This document shows, piece by piece, positions 42,135-54,109 of a stretch of 64,000 nt of DNA. The DNA lies in the NCBI GenBank assembly GCA_949358305.1, contig OX442314.1:39936581-40000580 (forward strand), given 5' to 3'. A program made the translations under genes and the position numbers. Position 1 is the stretch's first letter. The number at the start of each line of letters is the position of its first letter. The notes under the pieces are model-generated. The model was not told where the DNA came from, did not search any database, and saw nothing but the letters and a program-made list of their open reading frames with translations. This stretch comes from Strigamia acuminata. Its lineage: Eukaryota; Arthropoda; Chilopoda; Geophilomorpha; Linotaeniidae.

Positions 42135-42344
42135 TGTGATGATAATGATTGAGATGATCACAAAGAAGAATTTAAACATTTCGTGCCAAATGGCCGTAAA
42201 CACTAAAATAAATACCGTAGTAAATAAAATAAAATAAATATGAATTTGTAATACAATAGTTAATTAAGGGTTACGGGTTGAAATTAATTAGTAATAATAA
42301 ATATACTATATATATATATAGTATACAATATACATACATCGTCG

Positions 42345-42610
42345 TGGTTTTGCCAGCGTTCTAATTTGCCAGCTTCTCCGGATTTTAGCGTTATTTTATT
42401 ATTATTATTATTTTTTTTTTTTAATAATATTTTGCCAGCTTCTGATGTTGCCAGCGTTTATTGTTGCCAGCGTTAATTGTGTATAGCATTTAATAAGGGT
42501 CGGGGCTTAAATAATTAAAAAAATAATAAGTAATAAAAAAAAATAAAAAAATTTATGTATTTAATTTTATTTGATTTTGCCAGCGTTTGTAATTTCAGCG
42601 TTTATTTAAA
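42345..42610. repeat. TTGCCAGCGTT word cluster
   Basis: TTGCCAGCGTT or TTGCCAGCTTC appears at about six places in A/T-rich sequence upstream of the RING exon. Resembles the short iterons of the foldback elements, but no inverted arrangement was seen. Confidence 0.4.
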
Positions 42611-42624
42611 TTCAGGGTTTCGGT

Positions 42625-43012
42625 TTGCAGGTTAATTCAACTGGTATGGTAATTGAGACAGAGAATCGAATGTGCATCGTGTGTGCTGATGAGGAGAAGT
42701 GCATCGCGCTTTTTCCGTGTAGACATGTGTGTTTGTGTCACAAGTGCCAATCACAGCTCCAAGTGCCAATCCAAGTGCCAATCCAAGTGCCAATCCAAGT
42801 GCCAATCCAAGTGCCAATCCAAGTGCCAATCCAAGTGCCAATCCAAGTGCCAATCCAAGTGCCAATCCAAGTGCCAATCCAAGTGCCAATCCAAGTGCCA
42901 ATCCAAGTGCCAATCCAAGTGCCAATCCAAGTGCCAATCCAAGTGCCAATCCAAGTGCCAATCCAAGTGCCAATCCAAGTGCCAATCACAGCTCATTTGC
43001 AGCAAATAATAA
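42625..43012 (+). CDS. C-terminal RING exon overrun by a 12-bp array
   Basis: Forward frame: [26 protein letters not shown] is the first two-thirds of an IAP/MULAN-type RING finger (E3 ligase module), with C-x2-C, C-R-H and C-x2-C in place. Directly after it, where the second zinc site should finish with CPxC, the sequence becomes an array of CAAGTGCCAATC reading VPIQ repeats, then a short tail and later stop. The final RING cysteines are therefore lost or displaced, so a ligase fold is unlikely unless another exon supplies them. Upstream exons were not found. Confidence 0.5.
42739..42990. repeat. 12-bp tandem array (about 20 units)
   Basis: CAAGTGCCAATC repeated about twenty times with almost no variation. 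It begins and ends with the variant unit GTGCCAATCACAGCTC, which shows expansion inside a once-short sequence. All six frames are open through it. Confidence 0.95.
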
Positions 43013-43569
43013 ATTTAAACCTGAAAAAACCTTTAGTGTTTTCTAGGGTGGAACAGTTACACAAGTTAACGACCACTCCCTTCTTATCAAACAGTAATAA
43101 CATCCAAAACATCGAACTGATAACATTAATTTCCTTAATTAAAAACTTCGTTTTTTTGAGTTAATTTCAAATATCATCCCCAGGTGTTCGCCTCGCCGCC
43201 ATTTTGTGAAAGTTGTTTTGATAAGAAAATGGAAATAAATTTTTTCTCTTCTTTTATTATCAAAAATCAGATTTAAAAAGAAAATCTTCACTTGAGAGGC
43301 GGATGACCTCGAATATAATCCTAATGAATGATATGCTTTCGGACAGTAATAATTGAGCTGGACGGCCATTTTTTTTTAAATTCTCTATTCAAAGGGGTCG
43401 CTATTTTAGTTTGATTAGACGTTGAATACATTAATTATAATTCTAGATATCTAAATGATGCTTGAGATTGAATTTATTTATTTATTTATTTTTTTTAAAT
43501 TTTATTAATTTATAAAATGCGATTCAATAAAAAAATGTTGCAAAAAGTGAAAATCCAACAAAAAAAAAA
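43013..43569. other. Unassigned; 3' flank of cullin copy C
   Basis: From about 43488 the sequence resembles the 3' flank of copy B (25290 onward), including a reverse-strand AATAAAATTT signal followed by an A-tract. The rest is unassigned. Confidence 0.4.
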
Positions 43570-44810
43570 TTAAGGAACGTACAATAATGTGTTGAAATCG
43601 GACGGATCTCTCGCCATGTAATTATTCTCGATGCACCATTCGACTTGCTCCTTGATCATCCTCTTGGTGGGCAAAAACATGTTTTTCAACAATACCACCA
43701 ACTCCATCTGCAACTGATCGCTCGCAATAGTCTTCCTCGTCTTCGCAACACGGACCAGCGCTTCTTGCACCCTCAGCTCCCTCAGTTGCACGATCTCTTC
43801 GTTCCCCGCCTCTCTACTCTCCATCGAAAGCTGCAAACGCCCGATCAGGTTCACTTTGCCCCGTTTCTGCTCTTTCCCATTCCGAACCAAAGCAAACTCG
43901 TCGTTTATCCAAAACTGCGACTCACGATTGAAACCCGACTGTGACTTTATTTCCGAGTCACACAACACAACGTTCCGTTTCAAACTCGTCGTCGTCGCAA
44001 CCAAAGTCCACATGATTTTCAGCAGTTCAGCTTCGGGCAGCTCGGTCGCCAATCGCAGATCCTCAAACCAAATTCGGTTGTTCGGACGCTCGTTCCATGC
44101 AAACAGCACCAACATTTGGAACGTCGTGACGTCCAGATCAAACTTACCCGCCGTATTTAAGACAGTAATCGTTGCAGTCGACAATTGATGGTCCCAAGTC
44201 AATTTCCTTCCATTGAACTTGCTATTGTACAATTTCTCCATCTCGCACACGTAATCCTCCAATTCGAGCGGCAGTGTCACAGCCATCTTGTTTCCCGGTC
44301 GCGACAAAGCGGTGTCGGTGAAAATCTTGACGTTGATCGAGTCTTTGATTTTCGGATTCGATTCTCTCAAGTCGCGATTGAAATCCACGCTCACTTGAAT
44401 GTCGTTGAACATCTTCGAGGCCCTGGAGAAGTATTCGGCCGGCATCCCAATGTCTTTCAACCACCCGATCATCTCTTCTTCCTTGTCCAGATCTGCCGAC
44501 GTGTCCAAGAGCAAACGCCTCGTTAAATGCGACTTCTAATAGATCATGTAAACGTCGACATTCGATACGAATTTGAGCAGCTGAACGGCGTCTTTCAACT
44601 TGCTGTCGACGTCCGCCGAAGTGAGTTTCTTGCTCATTGGCGACTTCCGTAACAACAAGTCGCAGTAGTTGGCCAACAACTCGGGGCATTTCGACTCGGC
44701 CGACGTTTTGTTTCTCACCCGCAGTTCCAATTGAAAGATGGTCGTGTCGTTGACGATTATTCTGAACGCCCTGTCTCTCGAAGTAAGAAATCGAGCGTCG
44801 TTTTCAAAAG
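43570..44810 (-). pseudogene. Cullin-5-like gene, copy C: 5'-truncated, premature TAG
   Basis: Holds the C-terminal half of the cullin (from AFENDARFLTSRDR to the end LLYVP), aligned with copies A and B. The 5' half is replaced at 44811 by a transposon end. TAG at 44536-44538 stands where copies A and B have a tyrosine codon TAC (VYMIYYKS). The RBX/NEDD8 region is otherwise intact. It lacks start and promoter, so it is a pseudogene. Confidence 0.88.
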
Positions 44811-44989
44811 CAGTGTTGGGCGCGGTACACCTAACGTGTACCGCGGTACAAGTGCGCCGTACTTGCTGCTTCCGCAAAAAGTACCGCGGTTCCGGTACAG
44901 TACCGGTACCGGGATTTTGTGGTACTCTCGCGGTACTCGGGAAAATGTGGGAAAACACGAGATTCTCGTGTTTTCTCCCGTTTTCCACT

Positions 44990-45250
44990 TTTTTTTTCAA
45001 ATTTGATGTTTACTAACACTCATTCAAAGTGAGTGTAAACATCAACCAGTTTGTACGACTTTACACGCAATAAAAAGACATTAAACTTAAATTTTAAGTT
45101 TTAACGTCTTTTTATTGCGTGATTTTACTAATTTACACGTGCGTCCACGAACTAAGTTTTGGTATTGCTATGATGGAGGCAAATAAGACTTTACAAACTG
45201 GTTGATGTTTACAGTCACTTCGAATGAGTGTAAGTAAACATCAAATTTGA
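44990..45250. repeat. Compound palindrome inside the hAT-type element
   Basis: Outer arms (about 44998-45060 and 45188-45250) share CAAATTTGATGTTTACT and CATCAACCAGTTTGTA in inverted orientation; an inner palindrome (about 45065-45122) is centred on ACTTAAATTTTAAGT and bounded by CACGCAATAAAAAGAC. Confidence 0.8.
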
Positions 45251-45413
45251 AGAAAAAAAATGGAAAACAGAAGAAAAAACGAGAATCTCGATCGACGCGG
45301 ATTTGTTCAACACCGATTTCAAACCGGTGCCACTTTTCCAACGCATTTAACTTCGGAAACCAATTATTGGACGAAAATTTCAAATTGAGGTCCTGAGCTG
45401 GCTAGAAAAGACG

Positions 45414-46828
45414 GTGAGATGAGGAGAAGTTTTATGTGTGATTTCTGCAGATTTGGACTGAAATTGCGAAATATTGAGCAATCATCGTGTTTTTTAAATA
45501 ACTAAACATTTTATATTTCCTATTCCGAGTGTTTTGAATATTTTAATATATAGCGGACAAAAAATTGCGAAAACTTAAAAAAGAGAGAATCATCATGTTT
45601 TTCATATTTATTGTATTTAAAATAATAAACGACATCCTGTTTTATTTCATTGCAAAACGTTTCCCTTATTTGGTAAATATTAAGTCATATGGAACCAAGT
45701 GTGAGAGCAGTTGCAGGGATTGTCATGACAACCAGCCCTGGATGTTGCACAGGACGTGCATCCTGCTTTCCTATAAGGAGTTGAGAGTGAAGATGCTGGG
45801 AGAAATCACTCCAAAAGACCAGTTCAAGTCTCCCATTCAACCAGATAAGTCATGTCATGCAATTGGTCCAGTGTTTCAACCTAACCATTGTTTGATTGTG
45901 ATAATTCTGCCAAAGGAATATTTGGATTCACCTTGCTGTCAGGAAAAAGCAGCTAGGTTTCATCTTGCTACTCAGGATTTGGTAGCTAGATCTTTTTCTT
46001 GCTCAAACAGCCAGTTTGAGTTGAGATTATTTGTGTGTTTGGACGCCATCTTGATTGTATCAATTTGGAAGTTTCAGCCTTGTACTTAACAAGCGGGCGC
46101 TTATCCTTGAGCGTAGAATCAAGAAGAGAATTTTCCTTAGGACGCTGTGTTTCACAAAACCTTTGGAGTAATTCTACTGTGTGAGACGAGGACGAAAAGC
46201 GACATCGCCGCAGCATACGGAATCATTACGAGACCCGAATTGCGAGACGTCGCCGGAACGTGACAACGACGACCAGCCGCCTACGGAATTTCCCGTGAGA
46301 GGAGAAATTACCTGAATAGCCAGCCGTCGCGGAGAGGATTTTGTAGGGGCGTAAGTAAAGTTAAACCAAGTGCGAAAGTACTTGCTCGCCAAATATCTCG
46401 GGCTCTTTCTCGCCTTTTGCGAGTTGTTTATCGCCATTTGCGACAATCACGAGAAGTAAACGAAGTCACGACGTTGCCAAGCCAGCCACGTCGCGAGAGA
46501 GGATTGTCATATCATTTCGATTATTTCCATTATTAATAACATTTCCTATTATTTAAAAGTAGTATTATATAACGTGACATTTATTTGTATTATTAACCCA
46601 TTTCACCCAGAATAAATAGCAATTAGTCATTTTAGTAAACAAAGTGTAGTTTATTGAGTGAGTTGGATTTAATATTCAAGTTTAGCCTTGAGAAGGGATA
46701 TTAATGTAAATATTAATATTCCTCCTCATTTATTTGTTACTAGTAGAGAAAGTTGTGTTGATAAGACCCGTCGTGGCAACCGTTGTGATTTATCATTTAT
46801 TTGTTGTGATAAATTCGAGGTCACAACA
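45414..46828 (+). mobile_element. Solo LTR (1.4 kb), related to 38362-39718
   Basis: Strong similarity to the copy at 38362 from about 45515 to the end (GAGGTCACAACA). GACG is found on both sides (45410-45413 and 46829-46832). The 5' end is less conserved, so the left border is less certain than the right. Confidence 0.65.
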
Positions 46829-47148
46829 GACGTTTTGGAACAAATGCGAAGAAGTCCGGTTTGGACGCGGAATTATCGACGTGCGTCAAAGCGGGAGACA
46901 TCTCGCGTTTTCCCTAGTACCAATCTGAGTACCGCAAATTCACGGTGCCGGTACTACAGGGCACCGAAAGTAACGCGGTACAAGTACGCGGTACTGCTGT
47001 AGACTACAAAAAGTACCGCGGTAAAAGTACGCGGTACTACCGTAGACTACGAAAAATACCGCGGTAAAAGTACGCGGTACTACCGTAGACTACGAAAAGT
47101 ACCGCGGTACAGTACCGGTACTGGGACTGTACCGTGCCCAACACTGCT

Positions 47149-47550
47149 CAATTCTTGCACAACTGTTGATACGGTGCATAACACTTCTCGAAAAGTCTGG
47201 TGCTATGATAAATGCCGTAGTTTGTGATGGTGCATCCACAAACAAATCAATGCTGAATCAATTAGGAATTAATGGGAAAATAGGAAAATGCAAAATAACT
47301 TTTCAAAATCCTAGTGACTGTAAGAGAAAAATTCATGCAATTATTGATGTTCCACACATTTTTAAATGCATTCGAAATAACTTGCTTGCTTCTGGCACTT
47401 TTGAGGTAAGCTTTGTAATTTATTCTAATCGTATCAATATTAATTAATACACATTATATAGTTTCCTACTGGTAAAGTACTTCTTGGCCACTATTGTGTA
47501 CTGCTAACAAATGAAGAAAAGTTAGCAGCTGGTTTAAGAATTGTACATTT
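47149..47550 (+). pseudogene. P-element-type transposase fragment
   Basis: Two exons: about 47149-47405 (ITLLEKSGAMINAVVCDGAS ... IIDVPHIFKCIRNNLL) and from 47462 (FPTGKVLLGHYCVLLTNEEK), joined by a 56-bp GT-AG intron. The VVCDGAS and D-PH-FK-RNNL blocks are typical of P/THAP9 transposases (RNase H-like core). It is cut on the left by the hAT-type end and fades out at a simple repeat. Confidence 0.65.
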
Positions 47551-47640
47551 TTGCCCAAATTCTGCATTTTTGCACACAAATTCTCCATTTTTGCACAGAA
47601 ATTCTGCATTTTTACACAGAAATTCTGCATTTTTGTGGTA
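47550..47640. repeat. ~22-bp tandem repeat
   Basis: Four units of CATTTTTGCACAGAAATTCTG with small changes. Confidence 0.8.
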
Positions 47641-47694
47641 GTTTTACGTCCAACTTTATTCAGATTTCAAATTAAACATTTTTTTTAATTTTAG

Positions 47695-48590
47695 GCTACA
47701 AGAGTACAAACCAACAAATTTCGGATTATTTTAACTGTAGTGTTAGAACAATCCAAAGGATTCGGAAACAGTGGAATGAAACAAATTCAGTGACCAGGAA
47801 AGAGGGCAGTGGAAGACCAATTGTTACATCCAATGTTGACAATGAAAGAATTTTTGCCCATTCTTTGCTCAATCCATTTCATCCGTCCAATAAGATAAGT
47901 CGACTTCTGGAACTAAGAGTGTCAGCCAGGACCATTAGGCGGCGTCTTGCCAGTATGGGACTTGGTGGACACATTGCTGCTGTTAAAGAACGCATTACGC
48001 AGCACCACAGAGATGCAAGATTGGAATTTGCAAATAATCATGCAAATTGGACAGTGTTGCAATGGCACTCTGTTCTATTTACTGATGAGTCATCAGTCCA
48101 AGTTGGAGGAAATGGGCAAATATGGGTTCGGCGTCCGGCAGGGGATCGTTTTGATCCTGCATTCATTGCTCCCAAAGTATAAAGTATAAACAATAATTTA
48201 AAATTATTTTTAATTTGTGCAAAACTTTTATAGATTTCAAGTGGTCGCTTTGCAGTGAACATTTGGAGTTGCATTTCCAGAACAGGACTTGGGCCTTTAC
48301 ATCGCATTGAAGGAAGGTTTAATTCCGAAAAATATACAGAAGTTCTGGAAACAGTCATGACTCATTATGCCACGGAAGTATTTGAGGGGACCAACTGGTT
48401 TTTCCAGCACGACAAACCTCCCATACACACATACACACATCACATTCTCAGAGTGGCAAAATGATAACTTAGACAAAATTGGTGCAGAAAACTTGATTTG
48501 GCCAGCAAAAGGAGCGGACATGAATCCCATGGAAAATGTTTGGGCCGTCCTGAAACGGAAACTGCGGTTTCAGGTATTGAAAGATTATTA
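47695..48590 (+). pseudogene. Tc1/mariner transposase (intron, one frameshift)
   Basis: Exon 1 (about 47695-48176) encodes the second half of the DNA-binding region (RTIQRIRKQWNETNSV, GSGRPIVTS, ARTIRRRL) and the first catalytic D in LFTDESSV. A 57-bp GT-AG intron separates it from exon 2 (48234 on) with WSCISRTGLGPL, second D in FFQHDKPPIHT, and a shifted frame giving WPAKGADMNPMENVW, which holds the third acidic residue. The frame change lies in a CACACAT run near 48430. N-terminal helix-turn-helix and inverted repeats are not seen. Inactive. Confidence 0.82.
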
Positions 48591-51584
48591 AATTAAATAT
48601 TTTAAATGCACACTGTGAATGTCAAGCGGGGTGAGTACATGAATAAAATTATTTAAGTATACTTTAAGTATACTTTTTAGAATTCAAGGTGCGGGAAGGG
48701 GGATAGATGATCAGGAAGAGGAAAAACTAGAAACTAAGATCAACTAACAGGGTGTAAAATAGGAGGTGAGGAGAAAAATGTATATATTTGGGTAGTAGAG
48801 AGATGAGAAAGAGTGGAAAACTTGCACTGAATCATAAAATACGGTCATAAGTAAAAATGGATATAGAATAAATGGAGATAGAATTAAATGACACAAAATT
48901 TGATCGTAAAGGGGTTTTGTACGATATCAATTTGGGATTGGGAGCACAGATAAATTCGGAACAAATATGGAACAAATTTTCGCGGAATACTCGAAGGGGA
49001 ATCAATAAAGACAAATTTGGAACACGGAACACGCGGGACAGATTTGCATGCAGAATCGTCGAGTGGAGACGAGTAGAAACAACTGTGGAACACGAACACG
49101 TCATGGCAACAAGAAAAAACGCGTTTCCATTTTAAAACAGACGAGGATTTAGGCCCATCATGAATTGCTCAATATGATATAATATGCTAGGTCAATACAA
49201 CTTGAAACCAGTCAAGGCACACACCTGTTATTCAAGTGTGCCATGTTCATCTTTTTTGGTTTCCATGTCAGGAAACAAGGGGTAGGGGAACTTGGGCATG
49301 ATTTTCTGGTTTCGGAAACATGATTTCTCGATTTCGGCAAGACATGCTGTCCTTAGGACAATTGAAGGGCAACTTAACAAAGCAAATTCGGTAGCGTTAA
49401 TAACATAAAACCACAGAGACTCCTTTTATCCAGGAATGAAGGGAGCGGCGAGAATCAGAACATAACCGAGCACGATGAGAGCGGAAGCATAACGGAAGCA
49501 TAACGCAAGGACAAAGGTGATCTTTGGTGGTGGATTTTGGATTTTGTATTATCAGAAATTAGAGAATTGTCCTTACCAGATGACCAAATGGTCAATTTGA
49601 TTAGTTTACTTTGGTAATAGTAGAAAGGGTTTAAAAGGTAAAGGGTTGACGAAGATAAATTGATTTTCTTTTGGATGGTGCAACCTGCTGGGGGTGAGGG
49701 GGGAGTAAATCTGCAAGGCCATGGCTGACGAGGGCAAGGATTATTCACCCTCATTGAAGTGGCCTTGTTTTTACATGGTGTTTAATAAAGGGAAAAGGTA
49801 TGTTGGAATCTTTACGCCAATTAAGAAGTAGAAAAAGGGTTAAAAAGTGGTATTTGCTGGTTTTACTTGTACTTTGTTCTGTCTTGACAGCCTATGGATT
49901 TTCCATGACTTTTATCTCAACTTATGGGTTCTGGTGCAGCTGGTGTTGAGAGAGTTTGGGATTACTGTGTTGAGTAAATATGTTTGGTGTATATGGTCTG
50001 AGTTTTATTTGTTGTTTTGTAATGGGGTTTGCAAGTTTGGAACCCTCGTGTGTGTATACCATCGGACTTGGAATGGCTTCATTAGCCTGGCATCGGACGG
50101 AGGCCATAGTGGGGTTGGACTAATTGGACAAGAGCCCCTGGCTAGAAAAGATTGAGGAAGTATGTGACCAATTATGGTGTTACTGAACTGAAAGGGGTGA
50201 AGAATTAGGAAAAATAACCCACTCGTGAGCAGGAGAGCAAGAGACGAAGAGCTGCCCTTGCTCTCACGGTGGCTAGAAGAAGACCGTAGCCCCCGCACAC
50301 CACTGCCCGAAGTCCGGTAGCTCATCCATCACCTCTACATTTTCCAAGCAACAACACCCCTGCAAGGAGAAGAGCCCCTGGGCGAATCCGGTTGTACACA
50401 GTTTGTTTTTATTGTTTGTTTTGGCTTGTAATTTTTGGGATTAGTTATTTTTGGAGGACTCGGGTTGAGAGTTAATACATCTAAGTGTTGTTGTGTTTTG
50501 GTGTCAGTATTTTCGGGGAATTCAGGTTTTGAGGGCTAACTTACCTTGTGGGAAATTGAGTTTTTTATGTTGATCTTGAATGTTGTTTTAATTTGTTCTG
50601 TTATGGGTAGAGTTCTTTCATTTACTATAACTTTTAAGGGTATCCGGGGTTAAATCAATAAATAAATATTTAAATTGTTCTGTTTTATCAAAAAACACAC
50701 AGTCTTTATTTCTTCCAACATTACACCGCGTTTAGACCTATTTTGCCTAATAGACAACGTCCATTCAGTTGGATAAGGAATCTGCGGGGAATTTTGTCCA
50801 TAGGTCAGCCATTTTGGAGTGGGACCCCGTATGCGACACAGAAAGTAACAATCGTGTTGACAATTGTGATTGGTCGTAATTTTTTTTTTAACCGGTCTCA
50901 AATATGGCAGCAATCAGTTCTGCCAACAAATGAAAACAAATTTATATTATATTTATAAAAATAGGTTATTAGTTGATAAATAAAATTAAAAATTAAAAAC
51001 AAACTAGCAATCCTATTCATCTCAACTCCAAAAGAAGCCTTACAATTTTTTATTGGCATCCATCTTGTTTCTTTTTCATGGCGTTTACCATTTCTGTTCT
51101 GTTGCATAGACCTGCGAGTACACAAAAAGTTTGGTGTGACAGACTAGCACATGTTCTGCTAGAAAATGTGAAAAATGTCAAAAAATGTCAAAAATGTCAA
51201 AAAATGTCAAAAATGTCAAAAAGTTGCGTAGAAAGGTACCGGTATGTGCAAATAGATGGAACTTTTTTACAAACTCAAAGACATAATTTCAATCCAAGTG
51301 GAATAACAACTTTTAAACATTAAAACAGAAATCAAATTCCAAACACAGAAAACCAAATGCAATGCACTAAACGCGCGACTAGTTAACTCTGTCTTTGAGA
51401 AAGAATTTTACTATTTTACTATTAATCACAAAATTGGTCAGTTTTGATGCCCATAAATTTAATCTCACGATTTTCCTTTTTTAAAATTTCTTGATCCTAC
51501 AAAGAATCATCAGTAAAATGAAAAAATTACAAATGATATGTTAAAAAAGAAGAAAATATTTTTAAAAAATACAAACACGGAAGT
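48591..51584. other. Largely unassigned; LTR-like tract
   Basis: 49265-50830 has the look of an LTR or leader: G-rich first half, AATAAATAAATATT signal at about 50658, and a GGATAAGGAATCTGCGGGG stretch resembling the 3' part of the LTRs at 34260 and 57444. No target duplication was found. 51167-51225 is a short AAAATGTCA tandem. An open frame at 48872-49135 has no recognisable domain. Confidence 0.3.
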
Positions 51585-52377
51585 TTAAAAGTTGGTGGTA
51601 AAACTTAGTTTTGCTTCCAAGAAAGCTGCATTTTGTAAAGTGTAGTTGCTGAATTTTGGAACCACAAAAAATTCACCACCTTTTAAAACAAACATTTCTT
51701 CGTCAATCGTAACTAAAATCTCGCCCTCAATCACATTAAAAATCTAAAAAAAAAAAAACAGACAATAATGTTAATACAAACATTTAAAAATGGACAAATG
51801 TACAATTTTGTTTACCACAGAATGTTGGCTTAGGTGTTCCAACCGTTTGCTGCAGTGCGGACGGACAATTAACTGGCCACATATTATGCCGTCTTCTTTA
51901 AGTTTTACTATCATGACATATGGATTGCTCTTCTTAGGTGGAGCGCTATCTGGCCCGCAAAATTCGTTATTTAAAAATGGAAACAAAATTATTAAAATCT
52001 TTATTTTTTCATTTTATAATTTTACTCTATAAAATCTAACCTGTAGCAATTTTGTTGGTTTTTGGATGAATTACTGGAAGATTTCCTACTTCATCACGTA
52101 ATTTCATCAAACCAAATCTCGCCTCATTACTCGACCTGTTTTCTACACTTGGTCTAGCATCCACCTTATTATTATTATTACTCTCATTTGGGCTTAATTT
52201 CTCCTCCTCGTCCACATTTGGGTTTTCCCCTAATCGGAGACTCCTCCTTAACCTATTGACGTCTCTTCGGTCATTTGCACTTTTAGTTGCTATTTTAGCC
52301 CAACTTGTTTTCTTACACAGCGGGCCCCTTCTCGACACCGGCTTCACACGTGCAGAATATGAGCAACATTCTGTAGC
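51585..52377 (-). CDS. CENP-C-like protein, C-terminal exons (cupin domain)
   Basis: Three minus-strand exons with matching phases: 52377-52041, 51949-51816 and 51743-51585 (TAA 51585-51587). The last two encode a cupin fold like the C-terminal dimerisation domain of CENP-C/Mif2: GIICGQLIVRP, VIFNVIEGEILVTIDEE, then FVLKGGEFFVVPKFSNYTLQN. The first exon contains RRSLRLGENP, reminiscent of the RRSxRxRxxP CENP-C signature but without its aromatic end. CENP-C links centromeric nucleosomes to the kinetochore. Upstream exons were not found before 52378, so this may be the tail of a longer gene, or a truncated copy. One acceptor (GGGCCAG at 51950) is weak. Confidence 0.55.
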
Positions 52378-53387
52378 CTACAAGATTAAATAAAATGGTG
52401 AATTTAATGCTGCAACCTTTGTGAAATGTGTGTTAAACTAGGCAAGTCTATGCTCGATAATGCAACTGAAGAGTTTCATATAAAGTTCAGTTCTTGATAG
52501 AAAGATCCCCACATTTTCTTCAGTGTTTACGATAAATGCCAAAGAATTTAAAACAAAGGATAAATGCCAAAATGAAGTCAAAGTTAACCGCCATAGAAGA
52601 TATGGCAAAAGAAAACAGCCTGAAAAATTAGAATTTCCCCCTGACTCGTGAACAACGATTACAAATACGAAACACCTTCAGGTGTCAATATGCTTGGGTA
52701 AGTAACTTTTTTAAATTATTATTATGAATTATCATATTTTTTTTTGGAAGGCAAAATGCAACGTCCAGTTTATCGTACCTGCTGTTCCTCACTTGTGACT
52801 TGTGAGAAATCCCTCAACAACTGCATAAATACCCGGGACGAGAACGGCGACTTCAGAGTATTTCAATGCCATAAAAACAACGAATAGTTAAAAGTTTTAA
52901 ACTATTTTTAACAGAAAATTCAAAGATTCATTCCTTGAAGAAGCCTTTTCACAAAACGTAGTTTGTTTTTGGTTGTTTTGGTTTACGTGTTTTAAATGTT
53001 ACATCAAAGTAGGATGTCACATTAAAGTGAACACCCAAAGAAAAAAAATGTCAAAGAAAAGCAGGAAGAGAAAACAGTCAAGAGCCAAATATCAACAACT
53101 GTATTTTTCAAATTCAATCAAAAGAAAACATTGCAAACAGAGCACACAGAAATGTTTTTGATGAAATGCAGGCTATTTTCAACAGAACAGAGCACAGAGG
53201 ACACCACCACCACCACAACCACCACAGAATCACCTGCCGCCACTTGCACCACACCAGTGGATGCACCGACAGCCAAGTGACAGGGAAATCCAGTTTGTGT
53301 ATGGCCATGTGCTAGAACCACTTGCCCCACAAACTGCACAGATAACATCATTAGAGAGACTTGGAATTCTCTCAAAACCATTTAGCA
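52378..53387. other. Unassigned
   Basis: 52789-52822 (GTTCCTCACTTGTG...CCTCAAC) matches 28091-28130, a short dispersed repeat. A histidine/CAC-rich patch near 53200-53230 precedes the RING-like ORF and may belong to its 5' exon. Otherwise no feature. Confidence 0.3.
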
Positions 53388-53768
53388 ATGGTGCAGGAGC
53401 GACTACGGATTGCAGAAACAGCATTAGCAAATCAACAACAGCAACAGTTTGTGCAACCAGAAGAAGTTATTCACATATCAGAAGATGAAGAGGAAGACCA
53501 TCAGCTGCCAGTACATCAGGTACCACCTCCACTTCCACATCAACCTCAAGAGTTAGACCCAAAAACACTAGAGGTAGATTCCACTGAAGATTGTGTCATC
53601 TGCCAGTATAACATGAAAAAAGATGAAGTTGTAGTGAAACTAAACTCTAGACACTCCTTCCACTATCAGTGTTTTTTGCAATGGGGTTGTGAGAACGAGA
53701 CATGCCCAATCTCTACTATAATGCCCCTTCTTCCTGGTTTGCTCGTTCCAAATCGCCATTTTTTATAA
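53388..53768 (+). CDS. RING-H2-like ORF with two missing zinc ligands
   Basis: From the ATG at 53388: a glutamine-rich helix (ETALANQQQQQF), an acidic stretch with EDEEED, a proline-rich linker, then DCVICQYNMKK ... LNSRHSFHYQCFLQW ... ETCPIST. This follows the RING-H2 pattern (E3 ligase), but the cysteine before the first histidine and the final cysteine are both serine. It may be a decayed or non-zinc U-box-like fold. It resembles the RING ORF at 57061-59030 in layout (Gln-rich helix then RING). The start may lie in an upstream exon. Confidence 0.5.
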   Translation: MVQERLRIAETALANQQQQQFVQPEEVIHISEDEEEDHQLPVHQVPPPLPHQPQELDPKTLEVDSTEDCVICQYNMKKDEVVVKLNSRHSFHYQCFLQWGCENETCPISTIMPLLPGLLVPNRHFL

Positions 53769-54109
53769 TCAATTACTTCCAGGTTGGATAAGTTTCATTT
53801 TAATTTTTTTTATTTTTTAAAGTAGAGGACGCACGATGATATCTATTTGACAGTCATAAAATTAGCTCAAATGCGATGTTGGATAATTCAGGATTATCAC
53901 AAATTAGCACTCCGAGTGCGTTTGTGCACAGTGGGAAGTCTTACATTAGCACTCCGAGTGCGTGTAAGTGAATATTTTAAATTTATCAGCGATTTTAGGC
54001 GAGGGACGCCGAAAAATCACGGCGTTGGATCCTGTGACAACTCGAAAACATCTTGTCATCACTTGTGTTTAGCTTTAGCTTGTCGCAATTACCTTTGTTA
54101 ATTTTTTGT

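Larger units (their letters stand above)
44811..47148. mobile_element. hAT-type inverted-repeat element, with nested LTR
   Basis: Ends CAGTGTTGGGC and GCCCAACACTG; subterminal zones are rich in GTACCGCGGTA words on both sides. There is no transposase. Expected 8-bp target duplications are absent: the left flank is TTCAAAAG (cullin) and the right flank CTCAATTC (P-type transposase). So the two ends either come from different copies or the flank was rearranged. A solo LTR (45414-46828) sits inside. Confidence 0.6.

Noticed and set aside
42632-43046. Five overlapping ORFs across the 12-bp array
   Set aside because: Same arithmetic effect; only the frame continuing the RING sequence has any support.
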